A stretch of 6,315 nt of DNA from Coprothermobacter sp. (GCA_003476705.1 DMVM01000121.1:1-6315), one strand, 5' to 3'. Positions 1-6,165 are shown, numbered from the stretch's first letter. Numbers and translations: made by a program. Notes: a model not told the origin generated them from the letters alone.

Positions 1-249
1 TTCATACTCCTTTTGCAAGCGTTCTTTCTCTTCATTTAGTCTGGAGACCAAGGTAGAAAGCTGCCCAATATATTCTTGTAGATTCTTCTCCCACTGTTCC
101 TTTATCTCATAAAGCTCCTTGAATCCGTTATCGAAACCCTCTTTGTACCCACGTTCGTAACCCTCTTTGTAGCCTCGTAAATAACCCCTTCTAAAACCCA
201 AAATATCTTCCTGCGAAGGCTTCTCCAAGCGGTAGAGTTTACGTGACAA
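1..249 (-). CDS. fliH: FliH, flagellar export ATPase regulator (5' part; gene runs off the left edge)
   Basis: FliH binds the FliI ATPase and links it to the C-ring and export gate in the cytoplasm. Read on the minus strand, the frame stays open to base 1 and gives about 83 residues. The clearest signal is a run of seven glycines spaced exactly four apart (residues 18 to 42 from the TTG at 249), each followed by Tyr or Phe: the GxxxG repeat typical of FliH. A charged, coiled-coil-like helix follows (residues about 44-83). The C-terminal FliI-binding domain lies outside the window. There is no ATG start. Candidates are GTG 258-256, TTG 249-247 (GAGGTG upstream at 264-259) and TTG 201-199 (AGGA seven bases upstream). 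The last would remove the whole N-terminal segment expected to contact the C-ring, so I prefer an upstream start that overlaps the end of fliG. Identity is firm; the start is not. Confidence 0.85.
   Translation of the reverse strand, partial: MSRKLYRLEKPSQEDILGFRRGYLRGYKEGYERGYKEGFDNGFKELYEIKEQWEKNLQEYIGQLSTLVSRLNEEKERLQKEYE
136..171. repeat. Short 12-base direct repeat, 24 bases apart, inside fliH
   Basis: ACCCTCTTTGTA occurs at 136-147 and again at 160-171 on the plus strand. On the coding strand both copies encode Y-K-E-G within the GxxxG run of FliH, so the repeat reflects the protein periodicity (two units of four residues equal 24 bases) rather than an independent element. Confidence 0.8.
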
Positions 250-1240
250 TTTCCTCACCACCTCGGAAGATGATGATCTCGCCAGCCTCTTCCAATCGCC
301 TTACCACGGTGATAATCTTCGATTGAGCTTCCTCCACTTGCCTCAACCGCACAGGGCCCATGAAATCCATCTCTTCTTGAAGCATTTCCCGAGCTCTCTG
401 AGACATGTTCTTGAACATTTTTTCTTTAACTTGTTCTGAAGCACCCTTAAGAGCCAAAGCTAAATCCTTGGTATCAACTTCTCTGAGAATACGCTGAACA
501 GCCCTATCATCAAGAAGGATGAGATCATCGAAGGTGAACATTTTCTTGCGCACTTCCTCTGCTAGCTCAGGATCTTGAGAATCTAAGTAGTTGAGCACAT
601 TGGACTGCGTTTGCTGATCCAATGAGTTAAGAATTTTCACCAATGCATCGATACCATTCACCTTGGTTAAGTCGCCACGAACAGCAACCGTTGCAAAACG
701 CTGCCGGAATTGTTCTTCGATGGCTTCTATGATATCAGGAGATGTTCTTTCCAGCACCGCCATTCTAAAAGCGACTTCAGCTTGTAAGTTAGGTGGGAGC
801 GACGTAAAAACAATGGCAGCTTGCTCAGGATTCAGATAATTCATCACTAAGGCGATGGTTTGGGGATGTTCATTCTGAATAAGGTTGGCTATCTGTTGAC
901 CATCTAGTTTTCGTAGGAACTCGAAAGGCATAACCTGAACCGCTTCCATCAGTCTCTCTAAGATTTCTCTTGCCTTTTGCGGGCCGAAAGCGCTCTCAAG
1001 AAGATCCTTTGCGTACTCTATTCCGCCTTGACCAAGAAATTCCTTTGCTTTGACCACATTAACAAATTCTTCCAATATGTTGGCTTTCGTCCGCTCATCC
1101 AAATCCGTGACAGAAGATATTTCCAGAGCTAGTTTTTCCGCATCCTCTTCCTTAAGGTGCCGCATAATCTTTGCTGCTAGATCCCTACCCAAAGCGATCA
1201 TGAGAATAGCAGCTTTTGATATCTTTTTCTTTTCTGCCAT
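239..1240 (-). CDS. fliG: FliG, flagellar motor switch protein
   Basis: FliG is the rotor protein of the cytoplasmic C-ring. Its N-terminal domain docks on FliF, its middle domain binds FliM, and its C-terminal domain meets the stator to give torque. The 333-residue length is normal. Visible landmarks are the N-terminal domain (about 5-100), the EHPQT motif of the middle domain (124-128), the linker near 190-197, the MFTFDD motif (234-239), and the torque helix region with alternating charges (about 244-267, including DDR, LREVDTKD and ALKGA). The near-invariant MGPVRL and VEEAQ segments follow (294-305). The double glycine often found in the middle/C-terminal linker reads Asn-Gly (195-196). 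The ATG at 1240 is the first possible start in frame. Its nearest good Shine-Dalgarno (AGGAGG, inside the end of fliF) is about 18 bases away, so initiation probably depends on coupling to fliF, whose stop is 7 bases upstream. Confidence 0.98.
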   Translation of the reverse strand: MAEKKKISKAAILMIALGRDLAAKIMRHLKEEDAEKLALEISSVTDLDERTKANILEEFVNVVKAKEFLGQGGIEYAKDLLESAFGPQKAREILERLMEAVQVMPFEFLRKLDGQQIANLIQNEHPQTIALVMNYLNPEQAAIVFTSLPPNLQAEVAFRMAVLERTSPDIIEAIEEQFRQRFATVAVRGDLTKVNGIDALVKILNSLDQQTQSNVLNYLDSQDPELAEEVRKKMFTFDDLILLDDRAVQRILREVDTKDLALALKGASEQVKEKMFKNMSQRAREMLQEEMDFMGPVRLRQVEEAQSKIITVVRRLEEAGEIIIFRGGEEIVT

Positions 1241-1247
1241 ATCAGGT

Positions 1248-2813
1248 TTACCGCCACTCCTCCTGCATCCACATCCTCACCAGATCTGCCACGTCATTGG
1301 GATGCTCTTGCAAAGCTTTTTGTATCTCTTCCATGGCAAGTTTTATCTTTTCCTCCTCGGGCGTAAGAGGCCTTTCTAGGCTAATGATTGGTCTAGGTTG
1401 ACCAATTGCTCCTCCCACGCCAGCTCCAGCAGGTACAGGTGCGGGAGCTGTTCTTCTACTGCGTCTCAACAAAATGAAAACCATAGCCAATACTAGCAAC
1501 ACTAGAACTGCTACGGCTATGTAGCTGTAGAGTCTAGCTCTTCTCTGAGCCTCGGCTAGTAGCTGAGCCTCCTGCGCTTCTTTCTCACGAGCTAATGAAG
1601 CAAAAGGCATGGACGTTACCAAAGCCACATCTCCTCTAGCGTTATCGAGTCCTGCTGCGCTGGCTATGAGACTCTCCACAGTGGACGCCGTTACTGCGTA
1701 ATCCTTAAAAACACTGGAATCAACAATGGCCGCTATTTTCACGTTCTTAATTTCAACTTCTTGCGGCACAATTTCTGAAATTGTCCTAGAAATCTCATAA
1801 TTGATTTGTTGCTGCCTGTAGTAGTTATAAGGGCCCTCACCGGTACCAGTGTAAACATAAGAAGGAATAGCCCCAGGCACGTTGGTAGCAGTCCCCACAG
1901 GACCTCCGGAGGGCGAACTGCTGCTCCAGCTTTCTGTGTCCGACACGTTTTTCGTTGCCGTGTTTCCCCAGGTTTCAGATTGTATGTTTTGTTTTGTTAC
2001 TTCCACATCAACGTCGGCACTAACCATGATGTTCTCTGGACCAAAAGTCTGTCCCAGAAAGCTTCTTATCTTGGAAGCATACAACTCATCCAGCTGCTTT
2101 TTTATTTCAAGGTAACCCTTGTCAACACCGCTTTGAGCAAGATCACCAGCTAGAATACCGGTGCTAGCTTCAGCTATAACAACGTTCTCTGGACTCATCC
2201 CTTCTACGGCGTGAGCTACCAATTGCCTTATGGCTTCCACTTGGTTAGCGCTCAAGCTGTAGCCTGGTTTTAAAGTCAGATACACAGCACCTTGAGCAGT
2301 TTGAGTAGAAGTCACCGTCCATAGAGAGCGCTGTGGCAAGCTCAAGTGAACACTTATAGATTTCACACCAGGCATGGCTGATATCGTTCTTTCCAACTCC
2401 CCTTCCAACGCTCTCTGATACATGATCTGCTGTTCTTCCTGAGTAAGGAATATGTTAGAAATGTTGTCAAAAAGCTCATAACCAGGTTTTGTAGATCCTA
2501 CTAAACCGGAAGATGCTAGTTCAAGACGCAAGCTGGTTACTTTATCTTTGGGTACGTAAATAGAAGCTCCGTCCGAGGACAGCTTATAGCGAACATTTTG
2601 GCTTTCCAACTGTGAGACGATAGCCTGTGCCTGCTCAGGCATCAAATCACTGAATAAAAGAGTATACTGGGGACGATTAAGATAATAGACCAACCCACCA
2701 ATGGCAACCAATGCCACAACCAAAATGATGATGATATTTCGCTTCTGGTTCTTCTCCAGATTTTTCCAAAAATTCATTAAATCTTTAAGAACCGGAATAT
2801 TTTCAAGATTCAT
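1248..2813 (-). CDS. fliF: FliF, flagellar MS-ring protein
   Basis: FliF multimerises in the cytoplasmic membrane to form the MS ring, the base on which rod, C-ring and export gate assemble. The 521 residues show the family layout. A first membrane helix (about 27-46) is followed by the YscJ/FliF ring-building region, starting with YTLLFSDL (50-57) and containing TKPGYELFD (108-116) and GVKSISVHLSLP (149-160). Next come a low-complexity Ser/Thr/Gly stretch with the NVPG motif (about 279-325) and the collar strand region NYEISRTI (338-345). The second membrane helix is at about 429-449, followed by basic RRSRR. A Pro/Ala/Gly-rich linker leads to the acidic and amphipathic C-terminal peptide (about 484-521), which in this family binds FliG. 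The ATG at 2813 has only a weak GAG seven bases upstream. The fliE stop lies 24 bases before it. Confidence 0.98.
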   Translation of the reverse strand: MNLENIPVLKDLMNFWKNLEKNQKRNIIIILVVALVAIGGLVYYLNRPQYTLLFSDLMPEQAQAIVSQLESQNVRYKLSSDGASIYVPKDKVTSLRLELASSGLVGSTKPGYELFDNISNIFLTQEEQQIMYQRALEGELERTISAMPGVKSISVHLSLPQRSLWTVTSTQTAQGAVYLTLKPGYSLSANQVEAIRQLVAHAVEGMSPENVVIAEASTGILAGDLAQSGVDKGYLEIKKQLDELYASKIRSFLGQTFGPENIMVSADVDVEVTKQNIQSETWGNTATKNVSDTESWSSSSPSGGPVGTATNVPGAIPSYVYTGTGEGPYNYYRQQQINYEISRTISEIVPQEVEIKNVKIAAIVDSSVFKDYAVTASTVESLIASAAGLDNARGDVALVTSMPFASLAREKEAQEAQLLAEAQRRARLYSYIAVAVLVLLVLAMVFILLRRSRRTAPAPVPAGAGVGGAIGQPRPIISLERPLTPEEEKIKLAMEEIQKALQEHPNDVADLVRMWMQEEWR

Positions 2814-2837
2814 TTTTTATCTCATGCAGCCTCTGTT

Positions 2838-3134
2838 TCATAATGGTAGTCTCATAAACTCCTGAAAAGCGCTGACCAGCTGATTACGTATTTGGGTAAC
2901 AAGAAGCAAACCTACTTGAAATTCTGTGGCTGAAACGAGGGCTTCTGGTAATATGTCCATATTACCCTGCGCAATAGCATTTCTATAGAGGTCTTGTTCA
3001 GACTCTTTTGCGCTTAATTGATCGAGCAACTTTGAAAAAGCATCAGACACCCCTTGTGCCTCTTCTGTCTTAGAAACATCGATAGGACTTATGGGTTTTA
3101 TGGGACCAAAACCACTAACGGGATCAATGCCCAT
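2838..3134 (-). CDS. fliE: FliE, MS-ring/rod junction protein
   Basis: FliE is the small export substrate that joins the MS ring and export gate to the rod. The 98-residue product matches the usual size. Its N-terminus is poorly conserved and proline-rich (residues 5-20). The C-terminal two thirds carries the family signature: AIAQGN (53-58), the helix with LVSATEFQVGLLL (66-78), then VTQIRNQLVSAFQEFMRLPL to the end, equivalent to the well-known RNKLVEAYQEIMRM ending. The ATG at 3134 is preceded by a strong site, GGGAGGTAAG at 3148-3139, whose GGAGG core sits eight bases from the start. Thirteen bases separate it from the flgC stop codon. It lies between flgC and fliF, as in the fla/che operons of many Firmicutes. 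Confidence 0.96.
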   Translation of the reverse strand: MGIDPVSGFGPIKPISPIDVSKTEEAQGVSDAFSKLLDQLSAKESEQDLYRNAIAQGNMDILPEALVSATEFQVGLLLVTQIRNQLVSAFQEFMRLPL

Positions 3135-3147
3135 TCATCTTACCTCC

Positions 3148-3552
3148 CTATCTGCCGATTTCCATGCTCTTTGTGTAGACCTGGCGCGCTATGGCAATTG
3201 CGTTACTATTCATCTCAAAAGATCTCTGAGCAGACATCAGGTCAGTGAGCTCTGTAATAAGATCCATATCGGGGTAATGCACCATGCCCGTTTCTGGATC
3301 TGCATCAGGATGTGAAGGATCATAAACCAATCGTTCTGAAGGATCTTCAGTGAGCTGAGTAACCTTTACACCCTGCCCTTGATTTTCTCCTAGCATCACA
3401 GACTGAAAACTAACGATTTTTCGGTGATATGGGCCTCCCTCTGGAGTTCGCGTGGTCTCCAAGTTGGCAATGTTCGAAGAAATGACGTCCATTCTAAAGC
3501 GCTGGGCCGTCAGTGCCGAACCAGCAATACGCAGCAAAGAGAATCCTGACAC
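3148..3552 (-). CDS. flgC: FlgC, proximal rod protein
   Basis: FlgC is one of the proximal rod subunits exported through the flagellar type III gate. The 134-residue product has the full signature: the N-terminal helix with ALTAQRFRMDVISSNIAN (13-30), the TTRTPEGGPYHRK segment (33-45), the YDPSHPDADPETGMVHYPD segment (77-95) and the C-terminal helix DLMSAQRSFEMNSNAIAIA (104-122). The start is GTG (3552-3550), supported by TGAGGTGAT at 3566-3558 followed by five bases. An ATG at 3559-3557 lies inside that binding site and overlaps the flgB stop, but it is in another frame and leads to a short peptide, so it is not the start. The gap to flgB is 6 bases. Confidence 0.97.
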   Translation of the reverse strand: MSGFSLLRIAGSALTAQRFRMDVISSNIANLETTRTPEGGPYHRKIVSFQSVMLGENQGQGVKVTQLTEDPSERLVYDPSHPDADPETGMVHYPDMDLITELTDLMSAQRSFEMNSNAIAIARQVYTKSMEIGR

Positions 3553-3557
3553 TTTTC

Positions 3558-3566
3558 ATCACCTCA
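3558..3566 (-). promoter_or_regulatory. Ribosome binding site fixing the GTG start of flgC
   Basis: TGAGGTGAT overlaps the flgB stop codon and lies five bases before GTG 3552. It contains the out-of-frame ATG 3559-3557 and argues against using it. Confidence 0.75.
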
Positions 3567-3900
3567 ACATCTGTAAAATTTGCCTGGCAGTAGAAAAATG
3601 ACGACTGAGCATTTCTGTAATACCTTGGTACCACAACGCTGTTTCTATGAGGCTTGTTATCTCCTTATCAGGATCAACGTTGTTACCGTCTAGCCTCCAA
3701 GACGTGGTATTATCAATCTTTAGATAATTACTACTCGGTTGCAACAATTCTCCATGATTCTGTAGTTCCATGAAGACAGTTTGGAAATCAACTTCTTGCC
3801 TTTTATATCCAGGCGTATCCACATTTGCCAAGTTCGATTGGACGGCCTGCAAATTTTGAAAAACAATGCCCATCATTGTTTTAAGACTGTCAACGGACAT
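3559..3900 (-). CDS. flgB: FlgB, proximal rod protein
   Basis: FlgB is a rod subunit that stacks on FliE and partners FlgC. The 113 residues carry the FlgB hallmarks: NLANVDTPGYKRQEVDF (23-39), the DGNNVDPDKE motif (71-80) and the C-terminal helix with YQGITEMLSRHFSTARQIL (91-109). The frame stays open upstream to a TTG at 3918, which would add six residues, but that segment consists of the ribosome binding site itself. The ATG at 3900 with a perfect AGGAGGTGA (3913-3905) four bases before it is clearly the real start. The start codon shares one base with the TGA stop of the lipoprotein gene (TGATG), so the two are probably translationally coupled. Confidence 0.97.
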   Translation of the reverse strand: MSVDSLKTMMGIVFQNLQAVQSNLANVDTPGYKRQEVDFQTVFMELQNHGELLQPSSNYLKIDNTTSWRLDGNNVDPDKEITSLIETALWYQGITEMLSRHFSTARQILQMLR

Positions 3901-4394
3901 CAATTCACCTCCTCGCAAGAAGGCGGTGCTCCCTGCTGCTGCAGGTTACCTACAAGAACCTCCCCCTCATATTTAACAAAAACTACCTCCACTTGGTGTG
4001 AACACACATAGGTTTTGCTTGATTTCGTCGCTGTAAAGGTGTAGGTCCCCGTATACAGGACTGAAGCAGTTAGACGATCAGGTTCGTTTTTAACTACATC
4101 AAACTGATCAATCCGATAACCAGAAACTGAAGCAGACTGAACGCCAACCGACTTCAAAGTGTCGAACCACACAGTTTTAACTTCGACAACAGTGCTAATC
4201 AGCTCCGTAGCTGTAGGGACGAAATTACCTTGTAATACATTTACATCGTTCTTAGCAAAGGCATTCAATACGTCCTGTAAAACAACCTTGGATTGACTGA
4301 TATCCGTTTCTGAAAAAGGTTTTGGCTTACAGCCAGTTAAACCAAGTGAACAAAGAATCAAAACAAGGCTAACGAATACCTTTGTTTTGCTCAT
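3900..4394 (-). CDS. Small lipoprotein of unknown function in the flagellar operon
   Basis: I do not recognise a named family. The 164-residue product begins with a short basic n-region and a hydrophobic stretch (6-20), then a good lipobox, LTGC, with the lipidated Cys at 22. This predicts export and anchoring on the outer face of the membrane. The mature part starts with a helix-like segment (about 31-55), followed by alternating, likely beta-strand, sequence (about 85-150). This helix-then-sheet order loosely recalls the small NTF2-like lipoproteins, which is only a guess. Two further Cys (131, 160) could form a disulfide. The ATG at 4394 lies 26 bases inside the preceding gene and has no good Shine-Dalgarno, so coupling is likely. 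The last codons (E-E-V-N-stop) are built from the flgB ribosome binding site. A role in basal-body or rod assembly is inferred from position only. Confidence 0.85.
   Translation of the reverse strand: MSKTKVFVSLVLILCSLGLTGCKPKPFSETDISQSKVVLQDVLNAFAKNDVNVLQGNFVPTATELISTVVEVKTVWFDTLKSVGVQSASVSGYRIDQFDVVKNEPDRLTASVLYTGTYTFTATKSSKTYVCSHQVEVVFVKYEGEVLVGNLQQQGAPPSCEEVN
3905..3913 (-). promoter_or_regulatory. Perfect Shine-Dalgarno AGGAGGTGA for flgB, inside the lipoprotein gene
   Basis: The strongest ribosome binding site in the window. It lies in the last codons of the lipoprotein gene, four bases before ATG 3900, and it sets the flgB start, excluding the upstream TTG 3918. Confidence 0.85.
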
Positions 4395-4713
4395 AGGTCT
4401 TTCTTGCTTGATACGTATTTGTGGTTTCTTCCACTTCTCGTAGTAGATCTTGAGCCCGCAGTTCTAGAAGAGAAATGATCTTCTGCTGTTTTTCGTGGAT
4501 AACCTTTACGCTATCTGCATGTTTATGCTGCTCTTCAGGATGTTCCTCTAACTCCTGCGCTATCAAAGTAATAACATCTTGCAGAACCAGAACATATTTT
4601 GAAACTTCATCTAAGTCAGAATGGGAAATGGCATTGATGACATCATCCAGTAATTCAGAATAGCGCTTTAGAAGTGCATCCACACCTTCCATGGGAAGAA
4701 TTATAACATACAA
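4369..4713 (-). CDS. Small helical protein, candidate FliT/FlgN-type flagellar export chaperone
   Basis: The product is 114 residues, almost entirely predicted alpha-helical, rich in Glu, Gln, Leu and Lys, without Cys, signal peptide or membrane helix, so cytoplasmic. Its pattern (a helix with LLKRYSELLDDV at 14-25, a middle helix with QDVITLIAQELEEH, a long helix from about 66 to 98, then a Lys/Tyr tail with YQARKTYEQNKG at 101-112) resembles FliT and FlgN chaperones. The position right after fliD fits FliT, the FliD chaperone. No single diagnostic residue proves it. I chose the TTG at 4713 because AAAGGTGAT (4724-4716) is well spaced for it. ATG 4692 is the alternative (107 residues) and would be nearly leaderless if the promoter-like sequence at 4700-4708 is active. 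The 3' end overlaps the lipoprotein gene by 26 bases. Confidence 0.8.
   Translation of the reverse strand: MYVIILPMEGVDALLKRYSELLDDVINAISHSDLDEVSKYVLVLQDVITLIAQELEEHPEEQHKHADSVKVIHEKQQKIISLLELRAQDLLREVEETTNTYQARKTYEQNKGIR
4700..4708 (-). promoter_or_regulatory. Perfect extended -10 element (TGTTATAAT)
   Basis: TG-T-TATAAT is an exact extended -10 consensus on the minus strand. No good -35 lies 17 or 18 bases upstream, but extended -10 promoters can do without one. The expected start near 4693 is one base before ATG 4692, so the message would be leaderless or nearly so. Because it also lies inside the coding frame opened by TTG 4713, it could be a chance match. Confidence 0.35.
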
Positions 4714-4738
4714 TAATCACCTTTCCCGATTCGGTCAA
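4710..4738 (-). promoter_or_regulatory. Candidate sigma-A-type promoter for the basal-body operon
   Basis: TTGACC (4738-4733; five of six matches to TTGACA), exactly 17 bases, then TATTGT (4715-4710; four of six to TATAAT). It lies just past the fliD terminator-like hairpin. Transcription would begin near 4703, downstream of the TTG start at 4713 but upstream of ATG 4692. The sequence also contains the AAAGGTGAT binding site, so the two readings compete. Confidence 0.35.
4716..4724 (-). promoter_or_regulatory. Ribosome binding site for the TTG start of the chaperone-like gene
   Basis: AAAGGTGAT sits two bases before TTG 4713 (six after its AAGG core). It closely resembles the fliD site, which supports the TTG over the downstream ATG 4692, for which no site is visible. 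Confidence 0.6.
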
Positions 4739-4744
4739 GTCTGC

Positions 4745-4778
4745 AAAAAAAGAAAAACACCACTAAAATCGGCGTTCT
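4745..4778 (-). terminator. Possible intrinsic terminator after fliD
   Basis: Directly at the fliD stop codon, on the minus strand, AGAACGCC (4778-4771) can pair with GGTGTTTT (4761-4754) to form about eight base pairs, two of them G-U, around a nine-base loop. The descending arm runs into a T-rich tract (TTTTTC then seven T, down to 4745). The stem is weak, so it may only attenuate transcription. It falls at the boundary between the filament genes and the basal-body genes. Confidence 0.5.
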
Positions 4779-6159
4779 AAAAGACAGAAAAATAGGAGTT
4801 CATTTGCGCAAACATACTCTGGTACTGATAGAGATTGTTAAATATCACCCCCATCTGACTTACCAACACAGCTCTCTTCTCTTCCATCTGAGCATTTAGC
4901 TGCTTAATCTGATCAGAGATTCCCTTAATACTGCTATTGTAGTTTGACTGCAATCTACCAATAGTGCCATTGCTGCCAAGTGCCTTGTCAATGTACTTTC
5001 GGATATCAGAAGACACATCTGCCCACCAATTGCGGAGAACGTCCTGCCCTTTTACATTTGAGGAAAGGTAACTGTTCAGCTTGCCAGTATCTAAAGATAT
5101 AGTTCCGTATTCATCAAAAGAGATACCAATAAGGCTGGGATTGAAACCATACTCAACACCGTCTACGTTGATAGTTTTTGCACTCATTAGCCTTGTGCGT
5201 ATGCCATCCAACACTTGTCTGAGCGTTGAAGCATCCGAGGCTAGAGCGCCCTGGTTAGAAGGATCAACATTTATGAGACCTCGGAGTTTGTCGCTAAATG
5301 CTTTAAAGGACTGCACAAAGTTTGACATGCCTTGTAGAATCGTGGAAGTATCGCTAGATACGGTAATCATGGTGGAGCCGGTGCCGTTTAATGTTACTGT
5401 CAAATTGGGAATGATGTCTGAGAACGTATTCGAACTGCGAACATAAGAGTAACCATTCACAGTAAAAGAAGCATCCAAAGCACTAAGGTCTTCCTCGTTA
5501 GAGAAAATCATGCTCCCGAAAGCTACAGATTTTATCGCGTTGTTTTTACCGCTATTTAGAGCACGGCTTTGTAGAATAAAGGTTCCATCATTCAATTTTT
5601 GCTTGTACAAGCGCACCTTACTGGAATGAGCATTGACTTGGTAAGCAAAATCATCTAAAACCTGTGAAAGAACCGAATCTTGGCTAAAGCGTGTTAGGTC
5701 GACTTCAACAGATTCAGAGCTACCATCTCCCAGCTCGAAGGTAATATTGAATTTTGAACCTACCAATGAACTCCAAAAACTGTTAGCCGAAACCTGGCTA
5801 GAACTATCAAAATGGAAAGCACTTGAAGAATCACTCCCAGAAAGTTTGGTCCAGTCTAAAACTTGATAACTGGCTAATCTGTCTACGTTGACTTGGACGC
5901 TGCCGCTGACCTTTCCAGAAGCTGTAGCCTGGGCGACACTTTCGTTAGTGGAGCGCACCGCTAGCGAATCAAAGTTTACGCTTAATGATGAGGAAAATGA
6001 AGACAGCAAAGAAATAACTTGGGATACAGCAGAAGACTTCTGCTGCAGATCACTTTGACGGTTCTCCAGCTCTGTTATTTTCTTCTTATCATAAACCAAA
6101 AGCGTATCTACATACTTCTGTATGTTTGTTTGTACTTGTGTGGGATCAAAGTTAACCAA
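4777..6159 (-). CDS. fliD: FliD, flagellar filament cap protein (hook-associated protein 2)
   Basis: FliD is exported to the filament tip, where its oligomer folds incoming flagellin. The 460-residue product shows an N-terminal helical region (about 10-60), the FliD N-domain segment around 76-100 (VSGSVQVNVDRLASYQVL), Ser-rich middle domains, and the C-domain signature: LDASFTVNGYSYVRSSNTFSDIIPNLTVTL (228-257), ISFDEYGTISLD (346-357) and a C-terminal coiled coil (about 400-445). The usual N-terminal SGLxSGLDT motif is missing or reduced to NFDPTQVQT, so the cap's terminal segment is short or divergent. The start is TTG (6159-6157), with AAGGTGA at 6172-6166 six bases upstream. The ATG at 6175 is in another frame and stops quickly. 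It follows the flaG-like gene by 18 bases, probably on one transcript. Confidence 0.95.
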   Translation of the reverse strand: MVNFDPTQVQTNIQKYVDTLLVYDKKKITELENRQSDLQQKSSAVSQVISLLSSFSSSLSVNFDSLAVRSTNESVAQATASGKVSGSVQVNVDRLASYQVLDWTKLSGSDSSSAFHFDSSSQVSANSFWSSLVGSKFNITFELGDGSSESVEVDLTRFSQDSVLSQVLDDFAYQVNAHSSKVRLYKQKLNDGTFILQSRALNSGKNNAIKSVAFGSMIFSNEEDLSALDASFTVNGYSYVRSSNTFSDIIPNLTVTLNGTGSTMITVSSDTSTILQGMSNFVQSFKAFSDKLRGLINVDPSNQGALASDASTLRQVLDGIRTRLMSAKTINVDGVEYGFNPSLIGISFDEYGTISLDTGKLNSYLSSNVKGQDVLRNWWADVSSDIRKYIDKALGSNGTIGRLQSNYNSSIKGISDQIKQLNAQMEEKRAVLVSQMGVIFNNLYQYQSMFAQMNSYFSVF

Positions 6160-6165
6160 CGTTAT

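Noticed and set aside
1050..1401. Plus-strand open frames opposite the fliG/fliF junction
   Set aside because: Antisense to two strongly conserved proteins. The translations look like reverse-frame noise.
1882..1980. Low-complexity Ser/Thr/Gly stretch in FliF as a possible insertion or repeat
   Set aside because: A flexible Ser/Gly loop with an NVPG motif is normal at this place in FliF proteins.
1806..2153. Plus-strand open frames opposite the middle of fliF
   Set aside because: Antisense to a well-conserved gene. The Cys- and Ser-rich composition is typical of a shadow frame and there is no family signal.
3901..3918. Upstream TTG start for flgB adding six residues
   Set aside because: The extension encodes the AGGAGGTGA binding site itself. 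ATG 3900 has ideal spacing and gives the normal FlgB N-terminus.
4766..4773. GCCGATTT after fliD, resembling the sigma-28 (flagellar) -10 box GCCGATAA
   Set aside because: No TAAA-type -35 lies 14 to 16 bases upstream, and the bases are explained by the terminator-like stem and loop.
5081..5446. Plus-strand open frame of 121 codons
   Set aside because: Lies wholly antisense inside fliD, with no convincing product features. It is a shadow of the coding frame.
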